This document shows positions 43,092-53,505 of a stretch of 64,000 nt of DNA, piece after piece; positions within the stretch are counted from its first letter, which is position 1; each line of letters starts with the position of its first letter. Source of the DNA: Eutreptiella sp. 'Long Island Sound 2002' (taxonomy: Eukaryota > Euglenozoa > Euglenophyceae > Eutreptiales > Eutreptiaceae); the NCBI GenBank assembly GCA_964036045.1, contig OZ038380.1, positions 173,093,529 through 173,157,528 of the forward strand. Direction: 5' to 3'. The position numbers and the translations under genes were made by a program. The notes under the pieces were generated by a model that did no database searches, had not been told where the DNA came from, and saw only the letters and a program-made list of their open reading frames with translations.

Positions 43092-45784
43092 AAACAACCC
43101 ACTACAGGGACAGGGCGACATCCAACTCCTTTGCTAAAAGCCGATGTATGGCGCCGGTATGGAAGCGCGCGCAGCAGAAATTGGACACCTTGAGAGGGCC
43201 GTTAGCTGCATTCCGCCCGTCTGCCACACTGCCGGTTGCACGAACACTCCAACTGCCATTTCCATCGGCATTCCCGCTGCCACTGTCACACCCCTTCCCG
43301 GTCCCCGTCAGACTTCCACCTGCTCCCACCAGCGGCACTAGACAATGGCAGAAGAGCCGCAAATGCCACCTTTGAGGTCTTTGCTCGAGCCATCAGCCTC
43401 CAGCTGCCGCAGTATGCGTTGAGAGTAAAAAATGGGACCGGAACTCCGAGGACCCGGAGGTCCGCCCTGTCAGGGTGATCCACAGGCCATGGACCCCTCA
43501 TGAGCATCCACGGGCTCCAGGCCACTCGGGACACTCTGATGGTCAACCTCTGCCAGTCCACAAGACCTCTTGTGACAGTGACGCCCATGGATTGTCCCAA
43601 GGACTCACCAGTTAGGGTGGGCCACAGGCCACACACGCCTCTTGAGCATCCCCGGGCTCCAAGCCACTCAGGACACTCCGAGGGTTAGCCATGCTGGTCC
43701 ACACGTCCTCTTGTGGCATGGACACGTCCCACTCATGCACAGCCACAGTTCAGTGAGCTAAGACACCGGGCTCCACCACCAGGGCACACCACCCCCTGGG
43801 GAAGGTGCTATCTGGATGGGGCAGCCCTACCACTGCCAGGCCAAGTGGAAGAAATAGGGGTTGCCAGGAGAGCCTAATTTCCACACGGCAGGGTGGGGGT
43901 CTCATGCATGCTCAGTTCAGTGTTGCCTGGGCTCCTGTCCAGGCCCATCTGACTTCGGGGAGGGGGGGTGTTATATCCATCCCTGACAGATAGTAGAAGG
44001 GCACGTTCGTCATGTTCACAGGACATGTGAAGTTGTTGCACGCTCAGGGGGTGCAAGCATGCCACGCTGGGGGACATTTGGAAACGACGGGAGAGAAGAG
44101 TGAAAGTTCATCTTGTCAGCCCTTCGCAACCAATTGACGCCTGTGAGGCCGCTTTCTTTGCCGTTTTGCTGTCCACTCCGCTGCTGTGGGTTTACGGCGG
44201 GAATATGGCTGCTAAACAATCATGTTTTTGTGTATTTTTGAGACGGGTTTCTGTTGCCTGACCATCGCAACCCCCCCCCCCCCCCCTCCCCCAAATTGGC
44301 ACGCCGATCTGTTCCAATTTTGCCGATTTGTTCTGCTGATTGTTGGGATCGGGCCTTTGCTGAGTGGCTGGTTGATACTATACCAGGGGAGGGGGGTTGG
44401 TGGGGGGGGGTCTGAGGGTGGGTGGGTGGGTTTGTCTGGTTTTCCCCCCGTCCTGGGAAAAGTGCAGGTGTCAGTTTTTTTGGGTGGGTGGGTGGGTTGC
44501 TGAGCTTGGTAGACCGCCAATGTTGTTCATGGGCCGAGGCACATTGTGAAACATGGGGGTGCTGCCACTTTTTGCAGACCTGTTTTGCTTTACACTTTTG
44601 TCATGGCCAAAATGTGAATGTGGGATGATCATCAAGGATCATCCCAATGCAATTTGAGAGCACAAGAGGAGCCAGAAGCATCACACGCTGCTGGCAGCCT
44701 CGGGGTAATCACACTGAGTTGGGACCGCCAGGCAGACGGGGGAAGCTGGAACCCCCTCTGCCTTCAGGACTGGGCTTGGAATCCTGGCCTCCTGTGCCGT
44801 GCACCCCACGGCAACTCGCGCCCCTTCAGTGTGCCGGACTCTGAAACACAGAATAGTGGAGTGGAAGAGGTGCATGTGCAGAAAAATTGGGTAACCCTTT
44901 TCTTGGATGCAAAATCTTTTTTTCAGATGCGCTAAAATTTAAAAAAACGTGCTACAATCCAAGTACGAAGCACCTACGGTTGCAGCGTGCTGCAGCATGC
45001 CGCAGCATGCCACAGCCCCTCGGGGTAATCATACCAGTCTTTCAGTTAATGCGGATTTCACTTTTGTGTGTTTGCGAATCCTTTGCATCCCGCAAACAAA
45101 AAGTGTGAACATGTGTGAATCCCACAAATGATAAGTGTGCACACATGTGATGACCGTCGAGTTTATGTCCTGCTGTTTGTGCCCATATTGCAGTTTGTTG
45201 TCGCGTTGTGTCCCCCTTATGACACAGGCCTCTCCTCCAATCGAGCACAAAGGAAACAACGTTCTTTGAAGTCAAAGTGCGTGAGTTCATGTGAGTCCCA
45301 TGTTACAAATGTGTGAACACGTGTGAATCCCACAATCAAAACGTGTACCTCCAAGCGCGCACGGAGTCGCATTAACTGAAACTGTGGTCATGGCGGGGGG
45401 GGGGGGGAGCTCCCTTCAAACATAGGGCCCCTGGCCTCAGGCAGGTCGCGTTGCCGCAACACCAAAACCATCGGGATTTTGGGGGGCAGCCGGAAGTTTG
45501 GCAGGGGCAGGTTTGGCATGCGGATGTGAAAGTACATTGCAGGCCTGGGCACAACACACAACATTTTGTGCAACACCGTGTGTCAGACGTCTGACACGTT
45601 TGGGTGAGGGTTTTGACCACGGGAGACCGGTATTTGCATTCTTTAGTGTGCGGTGCATAGGTGCCATACACTTTTTCATTGCACAGTATCGGGCAATAAG
45701 GTCTTGTGTTTGGTCAGCAGTTGTTCTGTGAGTGCTACCAAAAGAGGCTAGCAGGTCAGCATCCTGCACAGGATCTCTGTCTAT
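43092..45784. other. No gene recognised
   Basis: Intergenic sequence. An imperfect duplication of 'gggtgrtccacaggccatgg' type occurs at about 43470-43560 and 43610-43690. A G/T-rich stretch is at 44380-44500. No domain-bearing ORF. Confidence 0.4.
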
Positions 45785-45786
45785 GA

Positions 45787-46486
45787 AAGTGTTAGGTGTC
45801 CAAACATTGGCAGAAATCATCAGTGTGACCATCAAGCACTGCAAAGAAGGCCTGGGCAAAGCATTATACTGAACAACTGATGAGGGACCACATGTGACAC
45901 ACTCATGAATTGCTGAAGTGCTGGGGACATTTAGTTACAGTCACTACCCTTGTCCTGTATTCAAACACCAAAAATTTTGTTGCCATCTTCCGAGATCACG
46001 TCGAACATTTGACACCTGCAATGCCCCCCCCCCATGAAAAATTAGCATAGCCTTACGGAGTAGCTTGCACGGGCCTTTTGCCTCTCTCTGGCGTACTCGG
46101 CAAGCTTCGCCAAGAAAATACGCGTGCTCTGGGTGTCTTCTTGCCTGTTTGTCTCTGAAGGGAACATGTGTGCTCTAGCTAATGGCAACTAGCAGGTGGC
46201 CACCGACGTTTCAACTGAAATTTTGACAACGACAATTTGGTTTTTGGAGAGGGAACCCTCAATTGGGCCGACTCCTCCGCAATCGGCATGAACAAAATTT
46301 ACAGCAGATCATTCATCACATTCATGGCCTTCTTGCTCTTGGTGTTGCCCCCTGCCACGTTGTTATATGGTGGACACCTAATATATGGCCTGTCATCAGC
46401 CGTTTAGCACACTGTTCTGTGCAGACCTTCCTTGCAGTGCTTGAAGGTCACAATGATGATTTCTGCCAATGTTTGGACACCTAATA
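45787..46486. repeat. ~60-bp inverted repeats about 570 bp apart
   Basis: 45787-45850 read on the minus strand matches about 46424-46485: gcagtgcttga, then tgatgatttctgcc and aatgtttggacacctaa, with about four mismatches in 59 bp. A short direct copy of 'tggacacctaatatat' lies at 46370. It may be a foldback or MITE-like element; no transposase gene is inside. Confidence 0.6.
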
Positions 46487-46522
46487 TATTGTCTGTCATA
46501 AGGTCACCCTGGGCGATGGGGG

Positions 46523-46800
46523 GGAGGGGGGCGTCACTTGGTCAATACAAAAAATTTTGTTGCGAGTCACTGTGTTGTCTTGCGGGTCGGTGTGCTATGA
46601 GGCATTGCCACTTGTATTCCCTGTACTTTGGCAGGGGATTTTGAATCATTTTATCTGAAAGAAACCGGATAGCTGAACCATGTTTTCCACCTCGGACCAG
46701 TGTGGTTTTCATCTGCCACAGTCAGTGCTCATGCTGTGGAACAACATTTCTCTGAGGTGGCAGGATTGTGGTTCACCAACGACAGTTGGCACTCAACCAA
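46523..46800 (+). repeat. Dispersed repeat related to 21842-22400 (copy 2)
   Basis: Shares 'gtcacttggtcaa', 'aattttgttgcg', 'ggcattgccacttgtattcc' and 'ccatgttttccacctcgg' with the 21.9-kb copy. The small coding-like domain is disrupted here. A decayed copy. Confidence 0.5.
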
Positions 46801-48586
46801 CAGGTGAATGCCACTGACGCTGGTCAGTCAGTAAATGATTCATTGATCGGCCGCTGCACTGTTGAGGTTTTGTGACACATTGTATACAGCCAGATGTGGA
46901 TCTCCGGTTGGCTCTCCAGGGAGAACCCAAAAATTGGCCTTAGAGAACCCTGTTGATCCTGAAAAGGCTAAGAAAAATAGCATGAAGACCGCTAGAATCA
47001 GAAAGTAAATGGAGAAGGAAAGAAACGTGAAATGTTGCCGATTCCAAGTCTGTGTCACGATGCACGTCATCATTCAGTTAGTATTCAGCTCCGGCGGCAT
47101 TGCGTTTGGCAGCATGGTCTGTAGAACTTGGTCTGTAGAATGTTTTCAGTTCTGAATTGTGTCTCGCAGTTTCCTGTCTAAAGTTCATGGAAATTTAGGG
47201 CAACAATACCCCTTCTGCATCCACAGGGATCTGTGCACAAAGGTTTGAATCGTGCCCGCGTGAATCTTCAAATGAACCACAGACTGCTGGAAATGCACTA
47301 GGGACATGACCGTTGTTCTTGCTGCATGACTGGCCAGCGGTGCCATCAGTGGTGCATGGGCCATCACCCACAAGAACTGGTTATGGGCTCGTGACATTGA
47401 CCACAAATAGACCCTGGGAGGGGGCTACGGTCAGGCCAGACACCAGGCCCCCACCCAGCTCCCATCCCCCCCCCCTCTGGACCCGCAACCCACACCAGTT
47501 GGCGGCAATGGGGAACAGCCAACCCAGAAAGTCTTTTTGGCCTTTGGTGAAGGGTCAAAAAATTGGTTTCTCCTAATGTCTCCTTTCCCAAGATGGGGAA
47601 ATTTGAATGGTGAGTTGAAATATTTCAGTTGTGCCCCATATGGGGGGCCCTTGGCCTAGGATTATGGAGCCATATGGATTTTCCCCCACCATGGAGCCCC
47701 CAAGAAGGCAGTGGCTATGTAGCCATATTGATTTCTCCCCAGTCTTGGGACCCTCAGAAGGTAGGGGTTATGTAGCCATATTGATTTCCCACTATGGGAA
47801 CCCCAAGGAGGCAGGGGTTATGTAGCATATTGATTAAAGTTGTTGTTGCCATGCGTCTTATGCTGCTCTTATACTGCTGGATGCCTTTGCCGGTTCACTA
47901 GTGCATCTGCCGGAATGCCGCACCCTTTTTCGATGAATGGTAATAGGAGATTTCCCCCCACTTGTGTATATGAAAAGTGCTCAGAACGAAAAAAGTCCCC
48001 CCAACAGCCCCCAAAATTTTTTAACCCGCTTCAGCCCCACTCCCCTCGGGAGCCCCTGTGACAAATTCACTTGGAATGGCTCTTGCGGTCTACATTCTCA
48101 CACAAGCCAGTTGGATCTTACTAGCGTTGATAAGGGGGACGGGACGACGAAATGAGGAGTTCAACTCAAAGGGCAAACCAGGGATTAGCACAAGGCTGCA
48201 TGAAATGTAACACCTTGTAGTGCAGACTTTCGCAGTGCACTAAAGTATTTGCATCATTCAATAGACAATGCATGCTTTCACTTCAACTTTGCAAACATTA
48301 TACTACATCTCGAATTATTTCTATTCACTGTCATTTGATGAACAACACATCGCAATTTCTGTCTAAACTGGCACACGCACAGCAACGGCAAAGGGCCGCA
48401 CCCCGTGGGATGGGGCTTCCCTCTGGTCGCATTGAGCACGCCTCATGACTTTCGTAAACGCCACCAGTTTTGAGATATTTAGGTCGGAAAATGAGTGGCG
48501 GGATCCTCATGCCATCACTCTGAGCCTGTCTTTCTCAAAACTGAACCACCAAGGGGTTACTTCTTTTGGATGCTTGTAACCTCCAA
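46801..48586. other. No gene recognised
   Basis: Short ORFs only, apart from the module repeat at 47676-47836. Confidence 0.4.
47676..47836 (+). repeat. Three units of the ~50-bp 'gcaggggt…gtagc' module
   Basis: Units contain gattt-c/t-ccccc, gggaacccc, agaaggcaggggt and tatgtagccatatt. Same scaffold as at 18826-18925. Confidence 0.65.
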
Positions 48587-48718
48587 GAACTGTAGTTCCG
48601 AAGGAACGGAAGTTCCGTGCGTCGGAGTAGGGCGGGCGGGGGTGGCATGCAGGATGTAATATCTCCCTACCCCTGCTCTTCGGTCGAAATTGTTTGTGCC
48701 CTCCTTTCTCTGTTCCTC
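48587..48718 (+). repeat. A1 left-terminal repeat of element 3
   Basis: 132 bp, from gaactgtagttccg to tctctgttcctc. It includes the short palindrome cggaacttcc-like 'gttccgaaggaac' (gttcc/ggaac). Matches A2 except for 2 bases (near 48678 and 48682). Confidence 0.92.
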
Positions 48719-49095
48719 GATGTTTGAGAACCACTCTTATGACTGGGGGTGGGAGCATCTGCTGGCTGAAAACCTGGACCTGCTGGATCAGTGATGGTCA
48801 CACCTACTAAAAGATCCCGACAAAGCAGAGGATATTCCAGAAGAGCACAGGAGCAATGTTCTTAAAGCAGGGTACAACGTGTGGATAAATTCTAGTCATT
48901 TGACTACCACGCGCGGTGCAGTGTTGTTTAAGCAAATGCTGAATGTGCATATGGTGTCTAGCACATTCCAGTATTACAGAGAATGCTTCCTGTTTGCGCT
49001 GAGTGTGTCCTGGGATGTAGACGTGCAGAGGTTCAATCTCACCCAGACCAGAGTCAAGCGGCTTTCACATACTTTGACATCATGAGACAGGCACA
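48719..49095. other. 5' leader of element 3
   Basis: Between A1 and gag. Only a 68-aa ORF of unknown significance (48879-49085). The element promoter is likely here or in A1, but no motif can be assigned. Confidence 0.35.
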
Positions 49096-50100
49096 GTGAG
49101 TCAGTCCGCTGAGGGATGGGTCGTGGCGCGGGAAGCGCACGGGTTCGGTAGGAAATACGCGGGCAATGGTGCGCAGCGGGAGACGACGGCGATCAAGCAC
49201 GAGGGGCCGACGGACGGAGTTCGGTATGGAGAGGAGCCTTATGCGGATGACAAGTATGCGCTGTCCCCAGGGCATCTCAAGGATCTGCGGAAACGGGCAG
49301 GGGCCTGTCGCTGGACACAGAAGTTATGCCGGGTCCTGGATTCGTACCTGAAGCATCTCCCGGAGGCGGCCAGTGGAAAGATTCGGGCCGCATGGCACCG
49401 CGGGGGCGCTGATGCGAGCATGCTGGAGAGCGAGGGAGACCCCCTGCTGCACTGGGAGCTGGCACTTGCGATCTGGGACACCATATTGAAATGTGATGAT
49501 GATGCCAAGACAGTGCTGAAAGACAAGGCAAAACACGCCAGAAAAAAGGAAAAGAAGGCTCGCCGCAAGGGCAAAGGTAAGGGCAAGCGCTCTCATTCAA
49601 CCCGTGCTTCAGGCTCCATGTATTGCAACAGCTCCAGCTCGGATTACGGGTGGACCACGTCCTCATCGTCGTCGTCGTCGTCCGGAGGTCGGAGGATTGG
49701 AGGAGGCGCAGTGAAGGACATCTCCAACTATGACAAGCTGTTCGAGGACAGCAAGGACGCGCCAGGGGCGCCTCCTTTCATCTATGTCAAAGGTGTGCCG
49801 CATTTTCGTTCGAAGACGACCGGCGACCTGGTGAATGCAGGGAAGCCGCCGAATACCCCCTGTCGATCCTGTCAGAAATGCCACTGGTACTGGCAGGGGT
49901 CTGCCACGGCAACGCCGCGCGCAAAAGATGACAAGGGTCACCGGTCACACGGCGCTCACGCTCGGCGCCGGGGGAGCAGCCCGTCAGAGCGAAGGCCGAC
50001 TTCCACGACCGACAGGGGATCGTCAGCGCCGAGCCACGAAGCCTGCCAACGGACGAGGCAGGAGGCGATCGAGGCGATGCGCGCGTATACACCAACATGA
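49096..50100 (+). CDS. Gag-like protein of element 3
   Basis: A 334-codon open frame. No in-frame ATG precedes the conserved part (the frame opens at a GTG), so the start may be mutated or non-canonical. There is a Lys/Arg-rich stretch (about 143-170), a Ser-rich linker (about 175-205), and a C-terminal block FIYVKGVPHFRSK, then PCRSCQKCHWYWQG: a C-x2-C-x2-C-HW cluster equivalent to the zinc-knuckle-like end of the other gags. A basic tail follows. The last ~260 bp overlap the upstream part of the YR frame. Confidence 0.65.
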   Translation: MSQSAEGWVVAREAHGFGRKYAGNGAQRETTAIKHEGPTDGVRYGEEPYADDKYALSPGHLKDLRKRAGACRWTQKLCRVLDSYLKHLPEAASGKIRAAWHRGGADASMLESEGDPLLHWELALAIWDTILKCDDDAKTVLKDKAKHARKKEKKARRKGKGKGKRSHSTRASGSMYCNSSSSDYGWTTSSSSSSSSGGRRIGGGAVKDISNYDKLFEDSKDAPGAPPFIYVKGVPHFRSKTTGDLVNAGKPPNTPCRSCQKCHWYWQGSATATPRAKDDKGHRSHGAHARRRGSSPSERRPTSTTDRGSSAPSHEACQRTRQEAIEAMRAYTPT

Positions 50101-51184
50101 CGCTCTCCAGCTGGTCGACGCGGTGCGCATATTGGAGGCGGCTGTCTCAGCGGGGTACGCCTCGTCTTACGCGGGAACGGCGGTGTGTGGGCTCGCGGAT
50201 GACACCAACAGAGGGTACCTGCAGGAGTTACGAAAGTTCGCACGGCGCATTCGTCAACAGCCAGGGGCAAGCGCGCGAACCAGCCTCGACGATCAGGTCT
50301 TGCACCTTGTCCAAACCACCCGACCTGAATCATCACTTAAAAAGCTGCTCAGTGGATTACGACTGCTGGAAAAACTGCGATGGATACCGCAAACGGTCAG
50401 TGCCGGGGACTGGCTTGTCGTGCAGGCGATGGAAAAATATCAAGAGAAGCTTGGCAAGGTCAGTTCCAAGTCCTGGGCCTCAATGCGGGGGTTCGCAAAC
50501 ATGTGCAAATTGGCGCGAAATCCGGCAGACTGGGAACTCTGTGCGATGGAGGCGCTCAGCATGTCCTTCGGTCTCAGGGCGGTCGAAGCGCTGTCCGTGT
50601 CCTACGACGGGGGCACAGTCCAATATGTGGGGGCAAAAGGGCGGCAGGGGCGCCACTCAGAAGAGGCAGGCCCCTGGGCCCGCGAGTGGGGTGAATTCTT
50701 GCAAATGCTGCGGGCTCGCCACGGTTTCCCGCCCGCAAGGTCCGCGTGGTTCCCCTCCAGGGCCGCCCTGCACAGAGGCATCGGGGAGCTGGTGGGCAGG
50801 CCGGAATCCGATTGCAAGGCGCTGCGCTGGCATTCGTGGCGCCGGTATGGGGCGGCGCAGCTGCGCCTCCTTGGAGCACCGACGCAATCGTTGCTGCGAT
50901 GGGGGGGCTAGGCAACGCCGAGTATGCTCAAAGTGTACGCGTATCCGCCCAGCAGTTGGAGTTTCGTCCGAGGTGGCCCGCTGCCGGTCGCCGCGATCAA
51001 CGAACACAGGAGAGTCACGATTTCAGAAAGGGCGGGTACCACGCTGCGGCTCTGGGCGCCGTGGTTGCGGGCCGACATCGCGATGGCAGACGAAGCGAAA
51101 AGGAGCGCTGTTCGACCTGCTGGGTTGCAACCACGTTCGTCAGCCGGCCCGAAACGGCGCCGCACCCGCTCGCAGCCGTCATGA
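50100..51184 (+). pseudogene. Tyrosine recombinase of element 3 (single nonsense codon)
   Basis: The frame is open from 49835, overlapping gag; the true start is uncertain. N-terminal SAM-like region (TNRGYLQELRKFARRI), then catalytic Arg in SFGLRAVEALSVS, possible Lys in VGAKGRQG, and LRWHSWRRYGAAQLRLLGAP (H-x-x-R). At 50909-50911 a TAG occupies exactly the position of the catalytic Trp in WGRW of the other copies. The frame then continues with ATPSMLKVYAY, containing the nucleophilic Tyr, and a basic tail (GPKRRRTRS) to 51184. A single G-to-A change (tgg to tag) would explain the stop. Confidence 0.85.
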
Positions 51185-51185
51185 A

Positions 51186-53008
51186 GGACGGGGCCGGAGA
51201 GAAGGGTGCGAGAACGGGGTCCTGCACGCGGTGGCGGCGGCGTCTGCGCTGCAGGGCGTCAAGAGTGGCAGGGCGGAAATGGTGAGCGGGGCCCAGCTGG
51301 ACATGTTTGCGGCAGTGCGTCAAATGACAGATGGCTTCGAAGGCAGTCGGGTTCTTCTAAAGGCTCTAAATGTGGTGATTCAGTCCGGTTTAGGGGAGGA
51401 CGAGGAGCAAATCTATGATCGGTTCTGCCTCCCCCCTCGAAGCCCACATTCAAGCGAGAGCCGGCGGTGACAGAGGATATGGCTAGGGCGGGGCTGGGTA
51501 AAGCAGGCAGGGTTTCCGTGGCCCGTTCCATATGGAAGAAGTGCGTGCCAGCGGATCTGCTGGACGTGTATCTCAGGGCTTTTCGCAGCAGTAGCGAGTT
51601 TCCCACCCCTAATTCTAGGTCTCCCAGCAAGCTGCGAAAAATGCTGAACTCTGTCCGCCTGGATGCCAGCGGCCGTATTACGGGTCGCCCTGCCTCTGCC
51701 ACAGCCTTCCTGCGCAACAAAAACAAAACCAAATGCCGTCTTTTGCTGAACGCCACGAAAATCAACGCGGTAGATGTCAGGAGGCCGCCACGTATCACAC
51801 TACCTTCCCTTCAATTGCTGGCGGATAGATTGGCCAGGCCGGCCGGAAAGCGTCTCTAGATGGCAAAGCTAGACCTTACCAACGCCTATTGGTCAATCAG
51901 GCTGCCGGGGGCGTGGAGAAGGGTGTTTGTGGTGCGGGTGCACGGAAAGGGATGGAGGTACACCCGCCTCCCATTTGGCTGGAAGTACTCACCTGCGGTC
52001 TGTCAGCGTCTGGTAAGGGCCCTGGTTAGGTCTGCGGTGCAAGGTCTGCCTGTTTTGACAGATGTATATTTAGACGACATTCTAGTCTTAGCGTCCTCTC
52101 CCTGTTTGGTCTCTCAGGCGTTGCGCAAAATTGTACATAAGTTACGGTCCGCTGGGTTCATAATTAGCCCGAAGTCCGAAACTACCCCGTCACAGCGGCT
52201 CACCTTCATAGGCAAGCACATCGACTCGCGCCAGGGGTCCATTGCCAACGGTGCGGAAGCAATAGCAGCGGCGCTGCGCATCTGGCTTCGGGGACTGGGG
52301 AGGGGGGGAATTTCCCCCCACGAGCTCTCACGTTTGCTGGGCCGGCTGCAGTGGCTGGCCATGCCAGGGGTGGGTGTTGCGCCCTTTTTGGCAGGGGCTT
52401 ACCGACAGATTGGTGCGGGCCGAAGTCATTTCACCAGGGCCTTGGCCCGGTCGCTGGGCACTATGATTGCCTTCTCCGCTCCCCCCCTTCGCATCTCCAG
52501 GCGCCACCATCGCCGCACTTCGGTCTTTTTCAGCGACGCGGCGGAGGCACCAGGAGGCTTCCGCGTGGGGGTGGTGGGCAGTCCAGGGTGCTATCGCACC
52601 CGCATGTGCCCGCCATGAATCACCTCCCTTCAGCAAGCTGAATTGTTTGCGGCGTATTGGGCCTCCCAAATCGCTGTATATAAAGGGGCGCGGTCAGTGG
52701 CGGTGGGTGTAGATAATGACGCCGCCCGGGCGCAGCTAAGTGCCTTGGCGGCAAGTGTAGCTTGTGTCAGTCAACGGCGTATTTTGAGGAGAATGTTCTG
52801 GCTCCGGGCGTGGAGTCATGTTGAGCCCTCTTTCTTCAGGGTGGAGTCGGCACTCAATCCCGCCGATCCCCTGAGTCGAATCCAGGATTTCCCATGGTGG
52901 ACACATGTCACGGCGGCCGCCGAGCGCCGCCGAAAATCGTGGGGCATGAATCCGGGGCAGTTTGGTGGTTTTTCCCCATCTCGACCTTCCACCAGGGTGA
53001 CAGGGTAG
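51186..53008 (+). pseudogene. Reverse transcriptase / RNase H of element 3
   Basis: The N-terminal region (QLDMFAAVRQMTDGFEGSRV … EEQIYDRFC) lies in one frame and shifts at a C6 run (51431-51436) to the main RT frame (KPTFKREPAVTEDMARAG). RT landmarks: KLDLTNAYWSIRLP, RLPFGWKYSPAVCQR and DVYLDDILVLASS. RNase H: FFSDAAEAPGG, QQAELFAAYWA, VGVDNDAARAQL and NPADPLSR; the D-E-D-D set is present. In-frame stops are a TAG at 51857-51859 just before KLDLTNAY and a TGA at 52616-52618 just before the RNase H Glu segment. Both could be single changes from TGG. Confidence 0.88.
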
Positions 53009-53045
53009 CGCGGAGCTCACACAGGGCTCGCATTCGCTCGCTGTA

Positions 53046-53162
53046 GTGCAGAAGAAGAAGATGTGCCGTCCAGCAGCCTCCTCCTGCCTGAATTGCTTGT
53101 CAAGGCGCGTCGGGGAGTGGCAGGGGAGGCAACACGCTCGCACTGCGGAGACCACGGAACTG
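53046..53162 (+). repeat. B1 internal repeat of element 3
   Basis: 117 bp, from gtgcagaagaagaagatg to gagaccacggaactg. It overlaps A2 by gaactg, forming the B1-A2 junction. Confidence 0.92.
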
Positions 53163-53288
53163 TAGTTCCGAAGGAACGGAAGTTCCGTGCGTCGGAGTAG
53201 GGCGGGCGGGGGTGGCATGCAGGATGTAATATCTCCCTACCCCTGCTTTTCAGTCGAAATTGTTTGTGCCCTCCTTTCTCTGTTCCTC
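53157..53288 (+). repeat. A2 internal repeat of element 3
   Basis: 132-bp copy of A1 starting at the shared core. About 100 bp of unique sequence separates it from B2. Confidence 0.92.
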
Positions 53289-53388
53289 CCACCCACCCGC
53301 CCATGTGGCATCTGAGTCCGAGGCAGTGTCGCCTCGGGAATCGCACACGCCAGAAGAACTCTATCTTCGTACTCTTGCTGGGAATGTT

Positions 53389-53505
53389 GTGCAGAAGAAG
53401 AAGATGTGCCGTCCAGCAACCTCCTCCTGCCTGAATTGCTTGTCAGGGCGCGTCGGGGAGTGGCAGGGGAGGCAACGCGCTCGCACTGCGGAGACCACGG
53501 AACTG
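53389..53505 (+). repeat. B2 right-terminal repeat of element 3
   Basis: 117-bp copy of B1 with three substitutions, ending in the core gaactg; the flank gtggaatgcgc follows. Confidence 0.92.

Larger units (their letters stand above)
48587..53505 (+). mobile_element. YR retrotransposon with complete split direct repeats (element 3)
   Basis: A 4.9-kb element: A1 (48587-48718), gag, tyrosine recombinase, RT/RNase H, B1 (53046-53162), A2 (53157-53288), B2 (53389-53505). A1/A2 differ at two of 132 positions and B1/B2 at three of 117. The six-base core gaactg is present at the left end, at the B1-A2 overlap and at the right end, as expected if a circular intermediate integrated at that core without target duplication. 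Gene order is gag-YR-RT/RH, as in VIPER. The YR and RT genes carry one and two in-frame stops respectively. Confidence 0.93.
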
